The translations under genes and the position numbers were made by a program. Source: CAYFJO01 sp964343305 (GTDB taxonomy: Bacteria; Planctomycetota; Planctomycetia; Pirellulales; Pirellulaceae). Taken from it: a stretch of 54,825 bases of DNA. Below the pieces are notes generated by a model. The model was not told where the DNA came from, ran no database searches, and saw only the letters and a list, made by a program, of their open reading frames with translations. How positions within the stretch are numbered: the first letter of the stretch is position 1; the number at the start of each line of letters is the position of its first letter. Shown here piece by piece: positions 43,456 to 53,292 of this stretch. The stretch spans positions 1-54,825 of the forward strand of contig CAYFJO010000022.1 in NCBI GenBank assembly GCA_964343305.1. Direction: 5' to 3'.

Positions 43456-43612
43456 TGCAACCGCTGTGGATTGTCACACCACCTGCCCCGACCGATGCCC
43501 CGTCGTTGTCATGGGGGGAGCATCGCCAATTCGCGAGTAGTGAATCTATCGCAATATCCGAAAACTCATTCGGGTGTCCGCAACAACCGGCCGCGTGCAT
43601 CTCGGCGGCCTG

Positions 43613-44248
43613 TCAGTCGAACAGGCCATTTCGGATCGCCCAAACCGCCGCCTGAGTACGGCCCGTCACGCCGACTTTGGTGAGTATATGAGCGACATGT
43701 TCTTTGACGGTTTCGTAACTGATGCTCAACTGGGACGCAATTTCCTTGTTCGATTGCCCAAACGTCATTTGACGTAACACCTGAACCTCGCGACGCGTCA
43801 AGGAAATGTCCAGTTCGATATTCTGGTTTGGGCCCGACAACGCACTCGAGACGCTGCGCAATTGTTCACGCGTCCAAAGCCGCTCGCCAGCGGCAACTTT
43901 GCGGATCGATTCCAAGAGCAATTCCAACGGTGCTCCTTTCAGGATGAAACCGCTCGCGCCAAGGGCAACACTGCGGGCGATGTAGCTGGGATTGTCGTAA
44001 CCCGAATACATCAGCACGGGCAGATTCGGTCGATCGAGTTGCAAACGGCTGAGCGTCCTCATCCCGTCGCCGCCCGGCATGCGAACATCCAACAGCAGCG
44101 CGTCTGGATTATGTTTCCCCACAAGACGAATCGCCTCGTCACCGGATTCGGCTTCGGCGACGATCACGATATCCGTGTTGGCCAATATCGACCGCATTCC
44201 AAGACGGACTACTTCATGGTCGTCGGCCACAACAATGTGAACTGCCAT
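43613..44248 (-). CDS. NarL/FixJ-type response regulator
   Basis: 211 residues from the ATG at 44248, which has GGAG just upstream; a far upstream ATG is less likely. The receiver domain has VVADDHEVV and the phosphorylation site Asp54 in ALLLDVRMPGG. Later receiver motifs are VLMYSGY and FILKGAP. The C-terminal LuxR helix-turn-helix (about 140-205) reads LTRREVQVLRQMTFGQSNKEI, then SYETVKEHVAHILTKVG. It would activate or repress promoters when phosphorylated. The partner kinase may be the LOV hybrid kinase nearby on the same strand, but this is only proximity. Confidence 0.9.
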   Translation of the reverse strand: MAVHIVVADDHEVVRLGMRSILANTDIVIVAEAESGDEAIRLVGKHNPDALLLDVRMPGGDGMRTLSRLQLDRPNLPVLMYSGYDNPSYIARSVALGASGFILKGAPLELLLESIRKVAAGERLWTREQLRSVSSALSGPNQNIELDISLTRREVQVLRQMTFGQSNKEIASQLSISYETVKEHVAHILTKVGVTGRTQAAVWAIRNGLFD

Positions 44249-44507
44249 ATGCTCCGCTTTATCGACTCGATACGCGAGTCCTTCCAAACTTGCCTGGGCG
44301 AAAGAACTATTCAAACAAATTGATTGGCTCCGAGCAATCACAGTCGCCGCAGTAATCTGCGGCTATCCGCAATTTGCAACGGATTCGACAACACTAAATA
44401 TACAATACACCCCTTTTCTAGACATCCAACGTCCGGCAAAGTTTGTGGCCACGCGTGCACCGACAACGTTGCGAACCGATTCGGCCATTGATTTCACTTT
44501 AATTTTT
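44249..44507. other. Leader region of the NarL-type regulator
   Basis: About 260 bases with no gene I can support. A short hairpin (CGCAGTAATCTGCG near 44348) and A/T-rich stretches near 44390-44410 and 44500-44515 suggest promoter and regulatory sequence for the regulator gene, but no specific site is clear. Confidence 0.35.
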
Positions 44508-44693
44508 TTAAAAGACTTGATGACGCCGAGTGACATGTTTGATAAGACGTAATCCCATTACGCAGTTAAGCACAATGGCTATCAAACCAACAATGATCGC
44601 CAGATTGTATGATCGCATGACTGCCCGCAACCGCGCGGATTCAGTGCGGGTGCGATCGCTTCGAGATACGAGCTCTGAAACGGAAGATTTCAT
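44508..44693 (-). CDS. Small membrane protein, unknown
   Basis: 61 residues from the ATG at 44693 (MKSSVSELVSRSDRTRTES), preceded by GGGGA; the longer start at 44792 is possible. One hydrophobic helix near residues 29-48 (YNLAIIVGLIAIVLNCVMGL) with a basic tail (RLIKHVTRRHQVF) makes it a single-span inner-membrane peptide. The charged helix before it could be a coiled coil. It lies between two signalling genes on the same strand. Function unknown. Confidence 0.45.
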   Translation of the reverse strand: MKSSVSELVSRSDRTRTESARLRAVMRSYNLAIIVGLIAIVLNCVMGLRLIKHVTRRHQVF

Positions 44694-44878
44694 AAGCGTC
44701 CCCAAACGCAAGAAGCGTGCCAGAGTTGGCGAGGTGCTTGATAATCCCTTGAATAGGGCAACTTTATTGTGTTTGTCGCGGCGGCATACCATCGGATTGG
44801 ATCAGCACTGTTCACACAACTGGCGAACGACTGACCAGTCCTGTGGGCCTGAGACCAGCAAAGTGCAGAATTGACGAG

Positions 44879-44946
44879 AAGAGTATTCTGCGAGTGATTT
44901 GCTGTGTCCCAACATCGCAGTTACTCGCAGCAGCCGGAATACTCTT
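44879..44946 (-). terminator. Inverted repeat after the hybrid kinase gene
   Basis: AAGAGTATTC at 44879-44888 pairs with GAATACTCTT at 44937-44946, and GCGAGT pairs with ACTCGC inside. The hairpin starts at the stop codon of the kinase gene, a terminator position, though it may also be a dispersed repeat. Confidence 0.5.
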
Positions 44947-47900
44947 TACTTGGACCGAGCAAATGTCGACAGCGAGTTAACAAACGAATCGAGCTTCGGC
45001 AAAAGCTCTTCAAGTAGCTCAGCGACACCATCCAATGACTTGGCTCTCCCCATTTGCTCGATCGAAAGTGCCGCGTCATAAACCTCTTGGGAAAAGAAAT
45101 TCCCCAACCCACCCTTGAGGCGATGCGCAGATGTTTGCACCAGATGCGCATCTTTGGCTCTGACCGCTTGCTGGAGACTGGCGATCGTATCTGGGTAAGT
45201 CTGTAAGAATAAATCGGCCAATTCCCTGAGCAATTCAATGTCGCCGCCAACGCGTTCGACGGCCCGTGCCAAATCGAAGTACTCCGCGTCATCGACAGGC
45301 ATTGCGATCTGGTCGTCCGCGGTCCGGTTCTTGTTTTCGATCGTGAATTCACCCAGCATCCTCAGCAGATCATGGATGTCGATCGGTTTGGAAAGATATC
45401 CGTCCATGCCCGACTCCAAGCATCGCTCGCGGTCGCCTTTCATCGCATACGCCGTCATCGCAATGATCGGCGTGTGCCGATTAGTGCCGGATTCCTTTTC
45501 TCGTATGGTACGGGTAGCTTCGAATCCATCGAGCTTTGGCATCTGGACATCCATCAGCACGACATCAAAATCGTTTTCGCTCCAGGCGGCCACCGCCTCT
45601 TTGCCATTACTTGCGATGAAAACCGAATGGCCATGTTCTTGCAAGACATGCTCGACAAGTCGTTGATTGACGATGTGGTCTTCGGCCAATAGAACATTGA
45701 GATGGACGCGAGTGCTCGACGCGGTTAGGGTCGGCAAGTTGCTTTGCAGCGAAGGGGACTCTTCAAACGCCGCGACGATTGCGTTGTGTAATTCTGAGGG
45801 CTTGAACGGCTTCAGTAGATGCTGCGAAATATTGAGTTCGCGGCAGCGTTCATGGTCGCGCGAACCGCTGCCCGAGGTGAGCATCATGATGATGGTGCCT
45901 CTAAGTTCGGGAGTTCGGCGAATTTGCTCGGTGAGCATAAACCCATCCATGTTAGGCATGTGGCAATCCAGCAAGATGAGCGAGAAGCCAGTTCCTTCGT
46001 GTTTAGCTCGCCGAAGTTCGGCCAATGCCGCTTGGCCGCTGTCCACCAACGTGGGCACCATCGACCAGGACGTGAGCATTTCCTGAAGAATACGGCGATT
46101 CGTTGCGTTGTCGTCTACGACTAACACGCGCTGGTTAGCAAACGACTGCTTGGTTGTTTGGACGGCGGTGTCTTTTGAGTGATCCTGGACCGCGAGTTGC
46201 GCGGTGAAATGAAAGGTGCTGCCCTTGCCAAGTTCGCTTTCAACCCAGATTCCGCCACCCATCATGTGGACCAGCTTGGACGAGATCGACAAGCCCAGGC
46301 CAGTGCCGCCATGGGATCGAGTGGTCGACGAATCCACTTGCACGAACGATTCAAAAATGGTGTTGTGTTGATCGGCGGGAATGCCAATCCCCGTGTCTGT
46401 CACGGAAAAGTGCAGGCAGATTTCGTTTTGCGTATGGGATTGCAATTCCACGGAAACGACAACTTCCCCTCGATCAGTGAACTTGATCGCATTACCCACC
46501 AGGTTGACCACAATTTGACGCAATCTTTGTGGCGAACCAATCAAAGCGTCGGGAAGTACCGGAGCGACGCGCCAGAACAACTCAAGTCCCTTCTCGTGCG
46601 CACGCACAGCCAAGGAACGCATGGTATCGCCAAGCAGGTCCCGCAGATTGAAGTCGATGTGCTCCAGTTCCAAAACTCCGGCTTCGACTTTTGAAAAGTC
46701 CAGCACATCGTTGATGACGTTCAGCAACGAATCGGCTGAGTGTTTAACAGTTTCAAGAAACTCGCGTTGTTCAATGGTCAATTGTGTTCCCAGCGCCAAA
46801 TCGGCCATGCCGATGATGCCGTTCATCGGTGTGCGAATTTCGTGGCTCATGTTGGCCAAAAACTCGCTCTTGGCACGGCTAGCCCGTTCGGCGACTTCTT
46901 TTGCCGAACGCAACTGTTCTTCCGCCCATTTACGCTGAATCGCCGACGCAATACCGTTGGCCACCGCTCCCATGGCGTCGAATGTTGCTTGGTCCAACTT
47001 GTGGCGCGCGAACATCGCCATCACTCCTACCACCTGATCTTCCACAACCAACGGATATCCTGCAAAGGAAACTATCCTTTCGCGCCGCGCCCACTCTTGA
47101 TCGTGGACGCGCGGATCGCCCACGACTTCGTTCGTGAAGTGCGGTTCTCGCTGCTCGGCGATGCGGCCAATCTTGTATTGGCCCACCGGAATGCGAGCAT
47201 GATCGCCGTCCAGGTGAGTGTACAAACCGGAACTGGCATGAAGTTGGAGCGTGTCCTCAGGCGGGCTCAAGGTCCAGATTCTGGCAAACGTCGCATTCAA
47301 GTGTTGCACCAGAGAGTCCGTGCAACCGTGGAGCATCTCGCTGATGGAGTTTTCCCTAGTCAGACAGAGGCCGATATCACGTCCCAGCGCCGCTAACTTG
47401 ACCTGTTGCTTTAATTGCTGTTCCTGCTGCCGACGCGCTGTGATGTCGTTCAAAACACCGACGAAGTTGATTAACCGTCCGTTGTCGTCCTTAACCGGTG
47501 CGACATGAAGTTCGTTGATAAACAAGCTGCCGTCCTTGCGATAGTTGCGCAACTCAGCGACGACGGATTCGTGCTGTTGGATCGCAGCCCGCACCTTTTC
47601 GATTCCCGGCTGATCGCGGTCGTCTCCCTGCAAGAACCGGCAATTTTGACCAACAATCTCCTTGCGCTCGTAACCTGTCATCTGCTCAAACGCCGAATTG
47701 CAGTCAATGATCGGATTGTCGGTCAGATTTGGATCGGTAATCAGAATACCGTTCTCTGTCGCCTCAATGGCTCGGTCACGGACACGGATTGCGTCTTCGA
47801 CGTGCTTGCGTTCCGTGATGTCTCGGGCAACGGCGTACAGCAAATCGGCACCCGGTTCCAGAGCGGGGCAAGTCCACTCGAGCCAACGAACCGAACCGTC

Positions 47901-48518
47901 CTTACAACGATACCGGTTTTCGAAATCAACCATATCGAATCCTTGGCCAAGCCTTTCGATCATCCGCGCCGTACTCTCGCGATCATCCTCGTGAATGAAT
48001 TCGAAGAACGGCTTGGACAAGAATTCCTCTTGTGTGTAGCCGAACAACTTTTCAAATCGCGGATTAACTCGACGGAAATAGCCGTCCGTGCCGGCCACGC
48101 ACATCAAATCGAGTGACATCGAAAACTGTCGGTCTCGTTCCTCTTCGAGTCGTCGCCGCTCGGAAACGTCTCGAAAGATCCCTTGTGTTGCTACTGGTTG
48201 TCCATCTTCAAACTTGATGCTGACCGTACCCTCGACAGGAATCGGGTGACCCTCTTTGGAAACGAAAACGGTCTCGACGTGCGACAGGCTCTCACCAGCC
48301 ATCGCATGCTCGAACAACTCCAAGCAGTGTTGGTGATGCTCTGGGTGAATGATGTCCAACAAACTCAATGCCTGCAGATCCTCGTCCGAATAACCGAGCG
48401 CCGCCCGCCAAGCACGATTCACGTACAAGAATGTCCTGTCAGGCCGAACGCTTTGGATCAAATCGTTCGTGCTGTCGAAGAAGTCGCTGAAGTCCATCTG
48501 GTCGACCATTGCATGCAT
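44946..48518 (-). CDS. Hybrid histidine kinase with PAS, LOV, GAF, two receivers and HPt
   Basis: 1190 residues. Order: PAS (about 10-120), PAS (135-235), LOV (245-362), GAF (375-530), HisKA with His559 in ANMSHEIRTPMNG, HATPase (about 660-775: VGNAIKF, DTGIGIPADQ, GGTGLGLSIS), receiver 1 (797-915, Asp851), receiver 2 (938-1055, Asp990), and HPt with His1132 in SAHRLKGGLGN. The third sensor segment has the LOV signature GQNCRFLQG with the photoactive Cys293, and ITDPNLTDNPI and NYRKDGSLF. This points to flavin-based blue-light sensing. All phosphorelay residues appear intact, so the protein can pass phosphate from His to Asp to HPt and then to a separate regulator, such as the sigma-54 activator divergent from it. 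No membrane segments are seen, so it is cytoplasmic. Confidence 0.92.
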   Translation of the reverse strand: MHAMVDQMDFSDFFDSTNDLIQSVRPDRTFLYVNRAWRAALGYSDEDLQALSLLDIIHPEHHQHCLELFEHAMAGESLSHVETVFVSKEGHPIPVEGTVSIKFEDGQPVATQGIFRDVSERRRLEEERDRQFSMSLDLMCVAGTDGYFRRVNPRFEKLFGYTQEEFLSKPFFEFIHEDDRESTARMIERLGQGFDMVDFENRYRCKDGSVRWLEWTCPALEPGADLLYAVARDITERKHVEDAIRVRDRAIEATENGILITDPNLTDNPIIDCNSAFEQMTGYERKEIVGQNCRFLQGDDRDQPGIEKVRAAIQQHESVVAELRNYRKDGSLFINELHVAPVKDDNGRLINFVGVLNDITARRQQEQQLKQQVKLAALGRDIGLCLTRENSISEMLHGCTDSLVQHLNATFARIWTLSPPEDTLQLHASSGLYTHLDGDHARIPVGQYKIGRIAEQREPHFTNEVVGDPRVHDQEWARRERIVSFAGYPLVVEDQVVGVMAMFARHKLDQATFDAMGAVANGIASAIQRKWAEEQLRSAKEVAERASRAKSEFLANMSHEIRTPMNGIIGMADLALGTQLTIEQREFLETVKHSADSLLNVINDVLDFSKVEAGVLELEHIDFNLRDLLGDTMRSLAVRAHEKGLELFWRVAPVLPDALIGSPQRLRQIVVNLVGNAIKFTDRGEVVVSVELQSHTQNEICLHFSVTDTGIGIPADQHNTIFESFVQVDSSTTRSHGGTGLGLSISSKLVHMMGGGIWVESELGKGSTFHFTAQLAVQDHSKDTAVQTTKQSFANQRVLVVDDNATNRRILQEMLTSWSMVPTLVDSGQAALAELRRAKHEGTGFSLILLDCHMPNMDGFMLTEQIRRTPELRGTIIMMLTSGSGSRDHERCRELNISQHLLKPFKPSELHNAIVAAFEESPSLQSNLPTLTASSTRVHLNVLLAEDHIVNQRLVEHVLQEHGHSVFIASNGKEAVAAWSENDFDVVLMDVQMPKLDGFEATRTIREKESGTNRHTPIIAMTAYAMKGDRERCLESGMDGYLSKPIDIHDLLRMLGEFTIENKNRTADDQIAMPVDDAEYFDLARAVERVGGDIELLRELADLFLQTYPDTIASLQQAVRAKDAHLVQTSAHRLKGGLGNFFSQEVYDAALSIEQMGRAKSLDGVAELLEELLPKLDSFVNSLSTFARSK

Positions 48519-48583
48519 TCTTCCCGATTTCTGCAGGTATCGTGCCAGCTATTGCGATTGATCCAATTCGTCCAAGGACGCCC

Positions 48584-48761
48584 TAACCCGGATTATTCAT
48601 GAACCGTGGTCCAAACAACGTAATGTTCTCTGTGAAAAGGAGTTGCGGCTATCTTGCCTAAAACACCGCGCAAATTCGAATCTACACTAACCCGACGCGC
48701 AAGCGAGGGGTTTTCTCGTTTTCCCTCGCTTGCGCGTCGGGTTAGTGAATAATCCGGGCTA
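48584..48761. repeat. Nested palindrome with a 25-bp perfect stem
   Basis: CACTAACCCGACGCGCAAGC... at 48685-48709 is exactly complementary to 48723-48747. Outside it, CCGGATTATTCA near 48590 pairs with TGAATAATCCGG near 48746. No gene lies inside. It is a two-level inverted repeat of the kind repeated across planctomycete genomes. Confidence 0.8.
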
Positions 48762-48909
48762 AGAGAATTGAAAACCAAGTGCGAATTGCGTAAAAATGGT
48801 GAAAAGTGAGAGTGACGATTAATCGACCCTCTATTCAGTAAGTGGTTAGTAGTTTACCACTTTGATCAGTAGTTCATCAGCTATTGTCGTGATTCCGAGG
48901 CGAGTGAGA

Positions 48910-50358
48910 ATGATGCCCCGAATGCTGGTCATCGACGATGACCCCCTAATCCACCATCGATTTCGGCGCGATTTCGAGGATCGCGATGTAGAAGTGATCA
49001 CCGCCAGCACGGCCGGAGAAGGTGTGAATGTCGTGGCACAGCAGTCCATTGACGTCGTGCTGCTTGATGTCATGTTGCCCGACCGATCGGGACTCGAGAC
49101 GTTTCGCGAGATTCACGATCAACAGCCCAAGGTCCCGATCATCTTTATTACGTCGGGCACCGAAAGTGAAACGGCGATCGAGGCAATGAAGCTGGGGGCG
49201 TACGATTATCTCATTAAGCCACTCGATCAAGAGCAGATTCGACAACTGGTCACACGAGCGCTCGAAATCCGTCAAATGATGGAACGGCCCGTTGAATTGG
49301 CCAAACAAGTCAGCACCGAACCGACGCGCAGCGATGTCCTAATCGGCCGGTGTGCCGCCATGCAGGGGGTTTACAAAGCCATCGGCCGCGTCGCCCCCCA
49401 AGACGTGACCGTGTTGATTCAAGGTGAAAGCGGCACTGGCAAAGAGCTGGTAGCTCGGGCCATCTACCAGCACAGCCCTCGTCGTGTCGGACCATTTCTC
49501 GCGATCAACTGCGCCGCGATTCCGGAATCTCTACTCGAAAGCGAACTCTTCGGTCATGAGAAAAGTGCGTTCACAGGTGCCGATCGTCGCCGTATTGGCA
49601 AGTTCGAACAATGTTCCGGTGGGACGCTGTTCCTCGACGAGATTGGCGACATGACACCGTCGACGCAGTCCAAGATTCTGCGTCTATTGCAAGAGCAGTC
49701 GTTCGAACGGGTAGGTGGAACAGAGACAATCACGACCGACGTCCGCATCATCGCAGCCACGCACCGCGATTTGCAAAAGCGAGTTGATGCAGGAGAATTT
49801 CGCGGCGACTTGTTCTATCGGCTGAACGTGTTCACGATCGCGTTGCCCTCGCTGCGCCAGCGGCTTGAGGACCTGCCGATGTTGCTGCATCACTTTCTTG
49901 GGAATTTCAGTGCCGAATTGGGCAAGGACATCAAGAGCATCTCGCCCGAGGTCTTCGATCGATTGATGAGTTACGATTGGCCAGGCAATGTTCGCGAATT
50001 TCAAAGCGTCGTCAAGCAGTCGCTATTGCACGCGACCGGTTCTGTTCTACTGCCAGATTTTCTGCCTGACTTGTCATCAGAATCGAGCGAAATTCTTCCA
50101 GCGGGCACCGAAGACACAGAACTGCGGGATTTCATTCGAAGCCGAATCGAAGGCGGTTCCACGGATTTGTACGCGGAGTCATTGGAATTACTCGAGCGCG
50201 AGCTAGTGTCCGCTGTCCTTCGGCACACCGGCGGCAACAAACTTCAATCCGCGAAAATCCTGGGAATCACTCGCAGCACACTTCGCAGCAAAATGTCAAC
50301 ACTGGGCATCAAGATCGAGCCAACGATCGATTCTAATACGGACCACGATTCCGATTGA
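48910..50358 (+). CDS. NtrC-family sigma-54 response regulator
   Basis: 482 residues from the ATG at 48910 (MMPRMLVIDDDP). The receiver has Asp53 in VVLLDVMLPDRSG and the conserved Lys in YLIKPLD. The AAA+ domain (about 140-375) has Walker A GESGTGKELVARAI, the sigma-54 contact loop KSAFTGA, and Walker B GGTLFLDEIGDM. The Fis-type helix-turn-helix at the end reads GGNKLQSAKILGITRSTLRSK. It would drive sigma-54 promoters when phosphorylated. It is divergent from the LOV hybrid kinase, a likely phosphate donor. A short inverted repeat (AGTGGT, ACCACT at 48839-48859) lies in its leader. Confidence 0.94.
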   Translation: MMPRMLVIDDDPLIHHRFRRDFEDRDVEVITASTAGEGVNVVAQQSIDVVLLDVMLPDRSGLETFREIHDQQPKVPIIFITSGTESETAIEAMKLGAYDYLIKPLDQEQIRQLVTRALEIRQMMERPVELAKQVSTEPTRSDVLIGRCAAMQGVYKAIGRVAPQDVTVLIQGESGTGKELVARAIYQHSPRRVGPFLAINCAAIPESLLESELFGHEKSAFTGADRRRIGKFEQCSGGTLFLDEIGDMTPSTQSKILRLLQEQSFERVGGTETITTDVRIIAATHRDLQKRVDAGEFRGDLFYRLNVFTIALPSLRQRLEDLPMLLHHFLGNFSAELGKDIKSISPEVFDRLMSYDWPGNVREFQSVVKQSLLHATGSVLLPDFLPDLSSESSEILPAGTEDTELRDFIRSRIEGGSTDLYAESLELLERELVSAVLRHTGGNKLQSAKILGITRSTLRSKMSTLGIKIEPTIDSNTDHDSD

Positions 50359-50634
50359 TCTCGCCCGATCGTTCCAAAAGGCCTGCTCACCCAAAACAGG
50401 TGATGTAGCAACTGTTTGGTTGTGGGCCGCGCACACTGATCAAGCATTTGCCACATGAGATCTGTTAGTCGACTTGATTTCGTATGCATTTCCACGCCGC
50501 TATAAATGCAGACTAGCAAGCGGGTTAGAGTCGTGCCAGCGAGATTATCGGCAGCAATCTGAAAACCGGCACGATGCTTGCATTCCCTACGAATCAACTG
50601 GTTTGACCCACATCATTCTTCGAACGGAACCATT

Positions 50635-50715
50635 GTGAGTATTACTTTTTTGGCGTTTGCCGTTTTTGTTGCTTTGGCTTTGGTCCTGGATTTCAGTACT
50701 GAACAACGCCTTTAA
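50635..50715 (+). CDS. Tiny membrane peptide candidate
   Basis: A 26-residue frame from a GTG, MSITFLAFAVFVALALVLDF then STEQRL, with a GGAA site upstream. It is one hydrophobic helix with a short polar tail. It ends 27 bases before the LRR/toroid gene. It could be a leader or small membrane peptide; only its composition supports it. Confidence 0.3.
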   Translation: MSITFLAFAVFVALALVLDFSTEQRL

Positions 50716-50742
50716 CCCATTCCCCACCGGGCCCAACACCAA

Positions 50743-52323
50743 ATGACACTTTTTCGAGCATTATGCGCCTGCTTCCTTGCCGCAATGCCAATGGCTTGGT
50801 TCTTTGCGATGACGTCGAGTGGACGGGTCGACCAACCTAATCATGATGCCAGCGAAGTGACCACCCCAGATTGGCTGCTCGATGCAATCGGCGAATCAGC
50901 CATCAATCAGGTCGAACATCTCGACCTGAGCAATCGCGACGTCACTGATGGCGGCTTGCATCACCTGTCGCGGGCCACGAAGCTCAGCTCGCTGGATCTC
51001 CGTTCAACGGCGGTCACGGACGTAGGCGTTTCGAGGCTTGCCAAGCTGAATCACCTGCAACACCTCGACGTTCGCAATACCAACGTATCCGCATCTCAAA
51101 TCAAGCTCATCCGACAGCAACGACCAGATCTTCGCATCACACAGAATACGTTTGCCGAACCTGCACCCGCCTTTGTTCGCCGAACTCGACGCCTGGAATT
51201 TGACCAAGTCGAGCTTCGTGACAGCGGGCTCGGCTCCAAAGGCGATCCAACCAAACCGAAAGACCAACGTCACGAAAGACCGCCATCACTGCAAACGGAA
51301 GCTGCAATCGACCAAGGATTGAGCTTCTTGGCGGGCGAACAAGCATCGGACGGACATTGGTCCATGCAGTACGACAAAACCGAACTACAAGCGAACACTG
51401 CGGCGACTGGCCTCGCACTGCTGGCCTTTTTAGGTGCTGGCCATGATCACATTTCTGGAGTGTACAACGACCATGTCCAACGTGGTCTGAATTACTTGAT
51501 CGAACGACAAGCGGACAGTGGCGATCTGTTCGTGCCCGAAGAGTCGTCGCTTGGCAAGTATATTTGGTTTTACAGTCACGGCATCGCATCGCTCGCACTT
51601 TGCGAAGCCTATGGGATGACGCACGATGAAGATCTTCGGGAGCCTGCCCAACGCGCGTTAGATTTCATTATCTCGACGCAGAATGATGAACTTGGTGGCT
51701 GGCGATATCAACCCGGCGTCAACACCGATACGTCCGTGACCGGCTGGCTGACCATGGCACTCAAAAGCGGTGACCTTGCTGGCCTGGAGGTGCCTGTGGT
51801 GGTATTCGAACGTATCGAAAGCTGGCTCAACCGCGCCCAAGCCTCACGTGGCAACAGCCATCTCTACGTCTACAACCCACTTGCCCCAAATACCAAGAAG
51901 CAACGTCACGGCCGCCGACCTAATCCAACGATGACGTCTGTCGGCCTGTTGATGCGACTGTATTTGCAATGGCAACGCGAGCTGCCCGCGATGAAGCGAG
52001 GAGCCGCTCATTTGTTAGAAAATCGGCCCGCGTTCGGTACCACGGGAAGCCCCAAACGAGACTCCTACTACTGGTATTATGCCACTCAAGTTATGTTGCA
52101 CATGGGAGGCGGGCAATGGCAGAGCTGGAACGGCAAAATGCACTCGCTGCTTGTCGACTCACAAGTAACAGAAGGCAAACTTCAAGGGAGTTGGAATCCA
52201 ACTTTTCCCGTGCCCGATCGTTGGGCAGCACAAGCGGGACGCATGTATGTCACCACACTCAATCTGCTAACCTTGGAAGTTTTCTATCGGCACCTGCCCA
52301 TCTACGAAGAAATCGCTAAATAA
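50743..52323 (+). CDS. Leucine-rich repeat plus alpha/alpha-toroid (cyclase-like) protein
   Basis: 526 residues. An N-terminal signal or anchor (ALCACFLAAMPMAWFFAM) is followed by about three leucine-rich repeats (VEHLDLSNRDVTDGGLHHL, LSSLDLRSTAVTDVGVSRL, LQHLDVRNTNVSASQI). From about residue 185 a prenyltransferase/squalene-cyclase-like toroid follows, with repeats such as IDQGLSFLAGEQASDGHW, LNYLIERQADSGDLF and LDFIISTQNDELGGWRY. The catalytic DxDD of hopene cyclases is not apparent, so it is probably a binding protein rather than a cyclase. Such fusions are common and unstudied in planctomycetes. It lies 36 bases upstream of a hypothetical gene on the same strand. Confidence 0.82.
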   Translation: MTLFRALCACFLAAMPMAWFFAMTSSGRVDQPNHDASEVTTPDWLLDAIGESAINQVEHLDLSNRDVTDGGLHHLSRATKLSSLDLRSTAVTDVGVSRLAKLNHLQHLDVRNTNVSASQIKLIRQQRPDLRITQNTFAEPAPAFVRRTRRLEFDQVELRDSGLGSKGDPTKPKDQRHERPPSLQTEAAIDQGLSFLAGEQASDGHWSMQYDKTELQANTAATGLALLAFLGAGHDHISGVYNDHVQRGLNYLIERQADSGDLFVPEESSLGKYIWFYSHGIASLALCEAYGMTHDEDLREPAQRALDFIISTQNDELGGWRYQPGVNTDTSVTGWLTMALKSGDLAGLEVPVVVFERIESWLNRAQASRGNSHLYVYNPLAPNTKKQRHGRRPNPTMTSVGLLMRLYLQWQRELPAMKRGAAHLLENRPAFGTTGSPKRDSYYWYYATQVMLHMGGGQWQSWNGKMHSLLVDSQVTEGKLQGSWNPTFPVPDRWAAQAGRMYVTTLNLLTLEVFYRHLPIYEEIAK

Positions 52324-52359
52324 ACGCGGCGGCGAATTACGAACGGAAAAGAGAACGTC

Positions 52360-52881
52360 ATGAAACGAAGTGAACTAAGTGTCGGACAACGATATGTCGC
52401 CCAGATCGACGGACAAAGAATGATCGTTTGTGCCATTGAAAAGGAAGCAGGCCTCGCCTTCCTGTGTGAACAAGGAAACTGCATTGTCAAGGTGAAGACC
52501 AATCGAAGCCTGCTCCGTCCTGCCTTGGATTGGGAGCACTCGGACAGCGAGACTGTCCAAATCCTCACTTGCCGCGAGCAAGCCGAATTGTGGGATGGCG
52601 AAGATATTGCCGTTCCGGCCCTCGACATCGAACCGATTCACGACGTGAAATCCGATGACAATCCCGAGAACACAGTCATCCAGCAAATGTATGAATTGGC
52701 TCTTGGTTTAGACGAACCGCAACCGGCAGCAGATCAAACGTCCGACTCGAAGATCAATCTGGTAGCTTCAGTCCGCAGTGGAGCCACGCGTCTGTGGCGT
52801 AGTTCTATTGCTCCTCCTTGGCGCTGGCTGCGTAACCTCTGGAACCAAGGCAATCAGAACACCCACATAAAGGTGGCGTGA
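52360..52881 (+). CDS. Hypothetical protein
   Basis: 173 residues, opening MKRSELSVGQRYVAQIDGQR, a small beta-barrel-like N-terminal unit (about 1-60) that could bind nucleic acid or protein. The middle is acidic (DIEPIHDVKSDDNPEN) and the tail has a Trp-rich basic patch (RLWRSSIAPPWRWLRNLW). There is no signal peptide. It follows the LRR/toroid gene closely. Function unknown. Confidence 0.65.
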   Translation: MKRSELSVGQRYVAQIDGQRMIVCAIEKEAGLAFLCEQGNCIVKVKTNRSLLRPALDWEHSDSETVQILTCREQAELWDGEDIAVPALDIEPIHDVKSDDNPENTVIQQMYELALGLDEPQPAADQTSDSKINLVASVRSGATRLWRSSIAPPWRWLRNLWNQGNQNTHIKVA

Positions 52882-53292
52882 CCTGTCACCGTAGCCCGAA
52901 AGTGTGGTGGTAATGAACTGACCAAGATGGATCGTGCTTAGACAGTGTTACGTGTTGGGCTTATGATATCAGCTCTTGGTGAGGTCAACGGAGCGTTTGG
53001 CACGTAACATGCCTGTTAGGTTACTCACTGCTTACGCACTCCCATTGCAAGGCGCCTGCCGCCCTGCATGGGACAAGCAGGCGATCCGGCGACTGTCTCA
53101 TTCTCACGAATCTGCCCCTCGTAGAGGCTTTCGCCCGGATCGCATTTTTGCTTGGCGTTGCCGGTCGAGAAACACCATCGCAACAGGAAAACGATCGACC
53201 GGATAGTTGCAACATCGCCTGAATCCTCGCCTTTTTTTCCTTCAAATCAACATAAACATGCGTCGGCAATCTGAGGCTGTCAGCGTAGAGCA
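52882..53292. other. Intergenic stretch with a doubtful ORF
   Basis: About 410 bases. A small GTGAC/GTCAC hairpin lies near 52879-52890. A minus-strand frame (about 53021-53293) begins at an ATG touching the CinA stop (TGATG) with MLYADSLRLPTHVYVDLKEK, but its second half is arginine-rich and shadow-like. It may be the decayed tail of an operon gene. Nothing else is supported. Confidence 0.35.
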
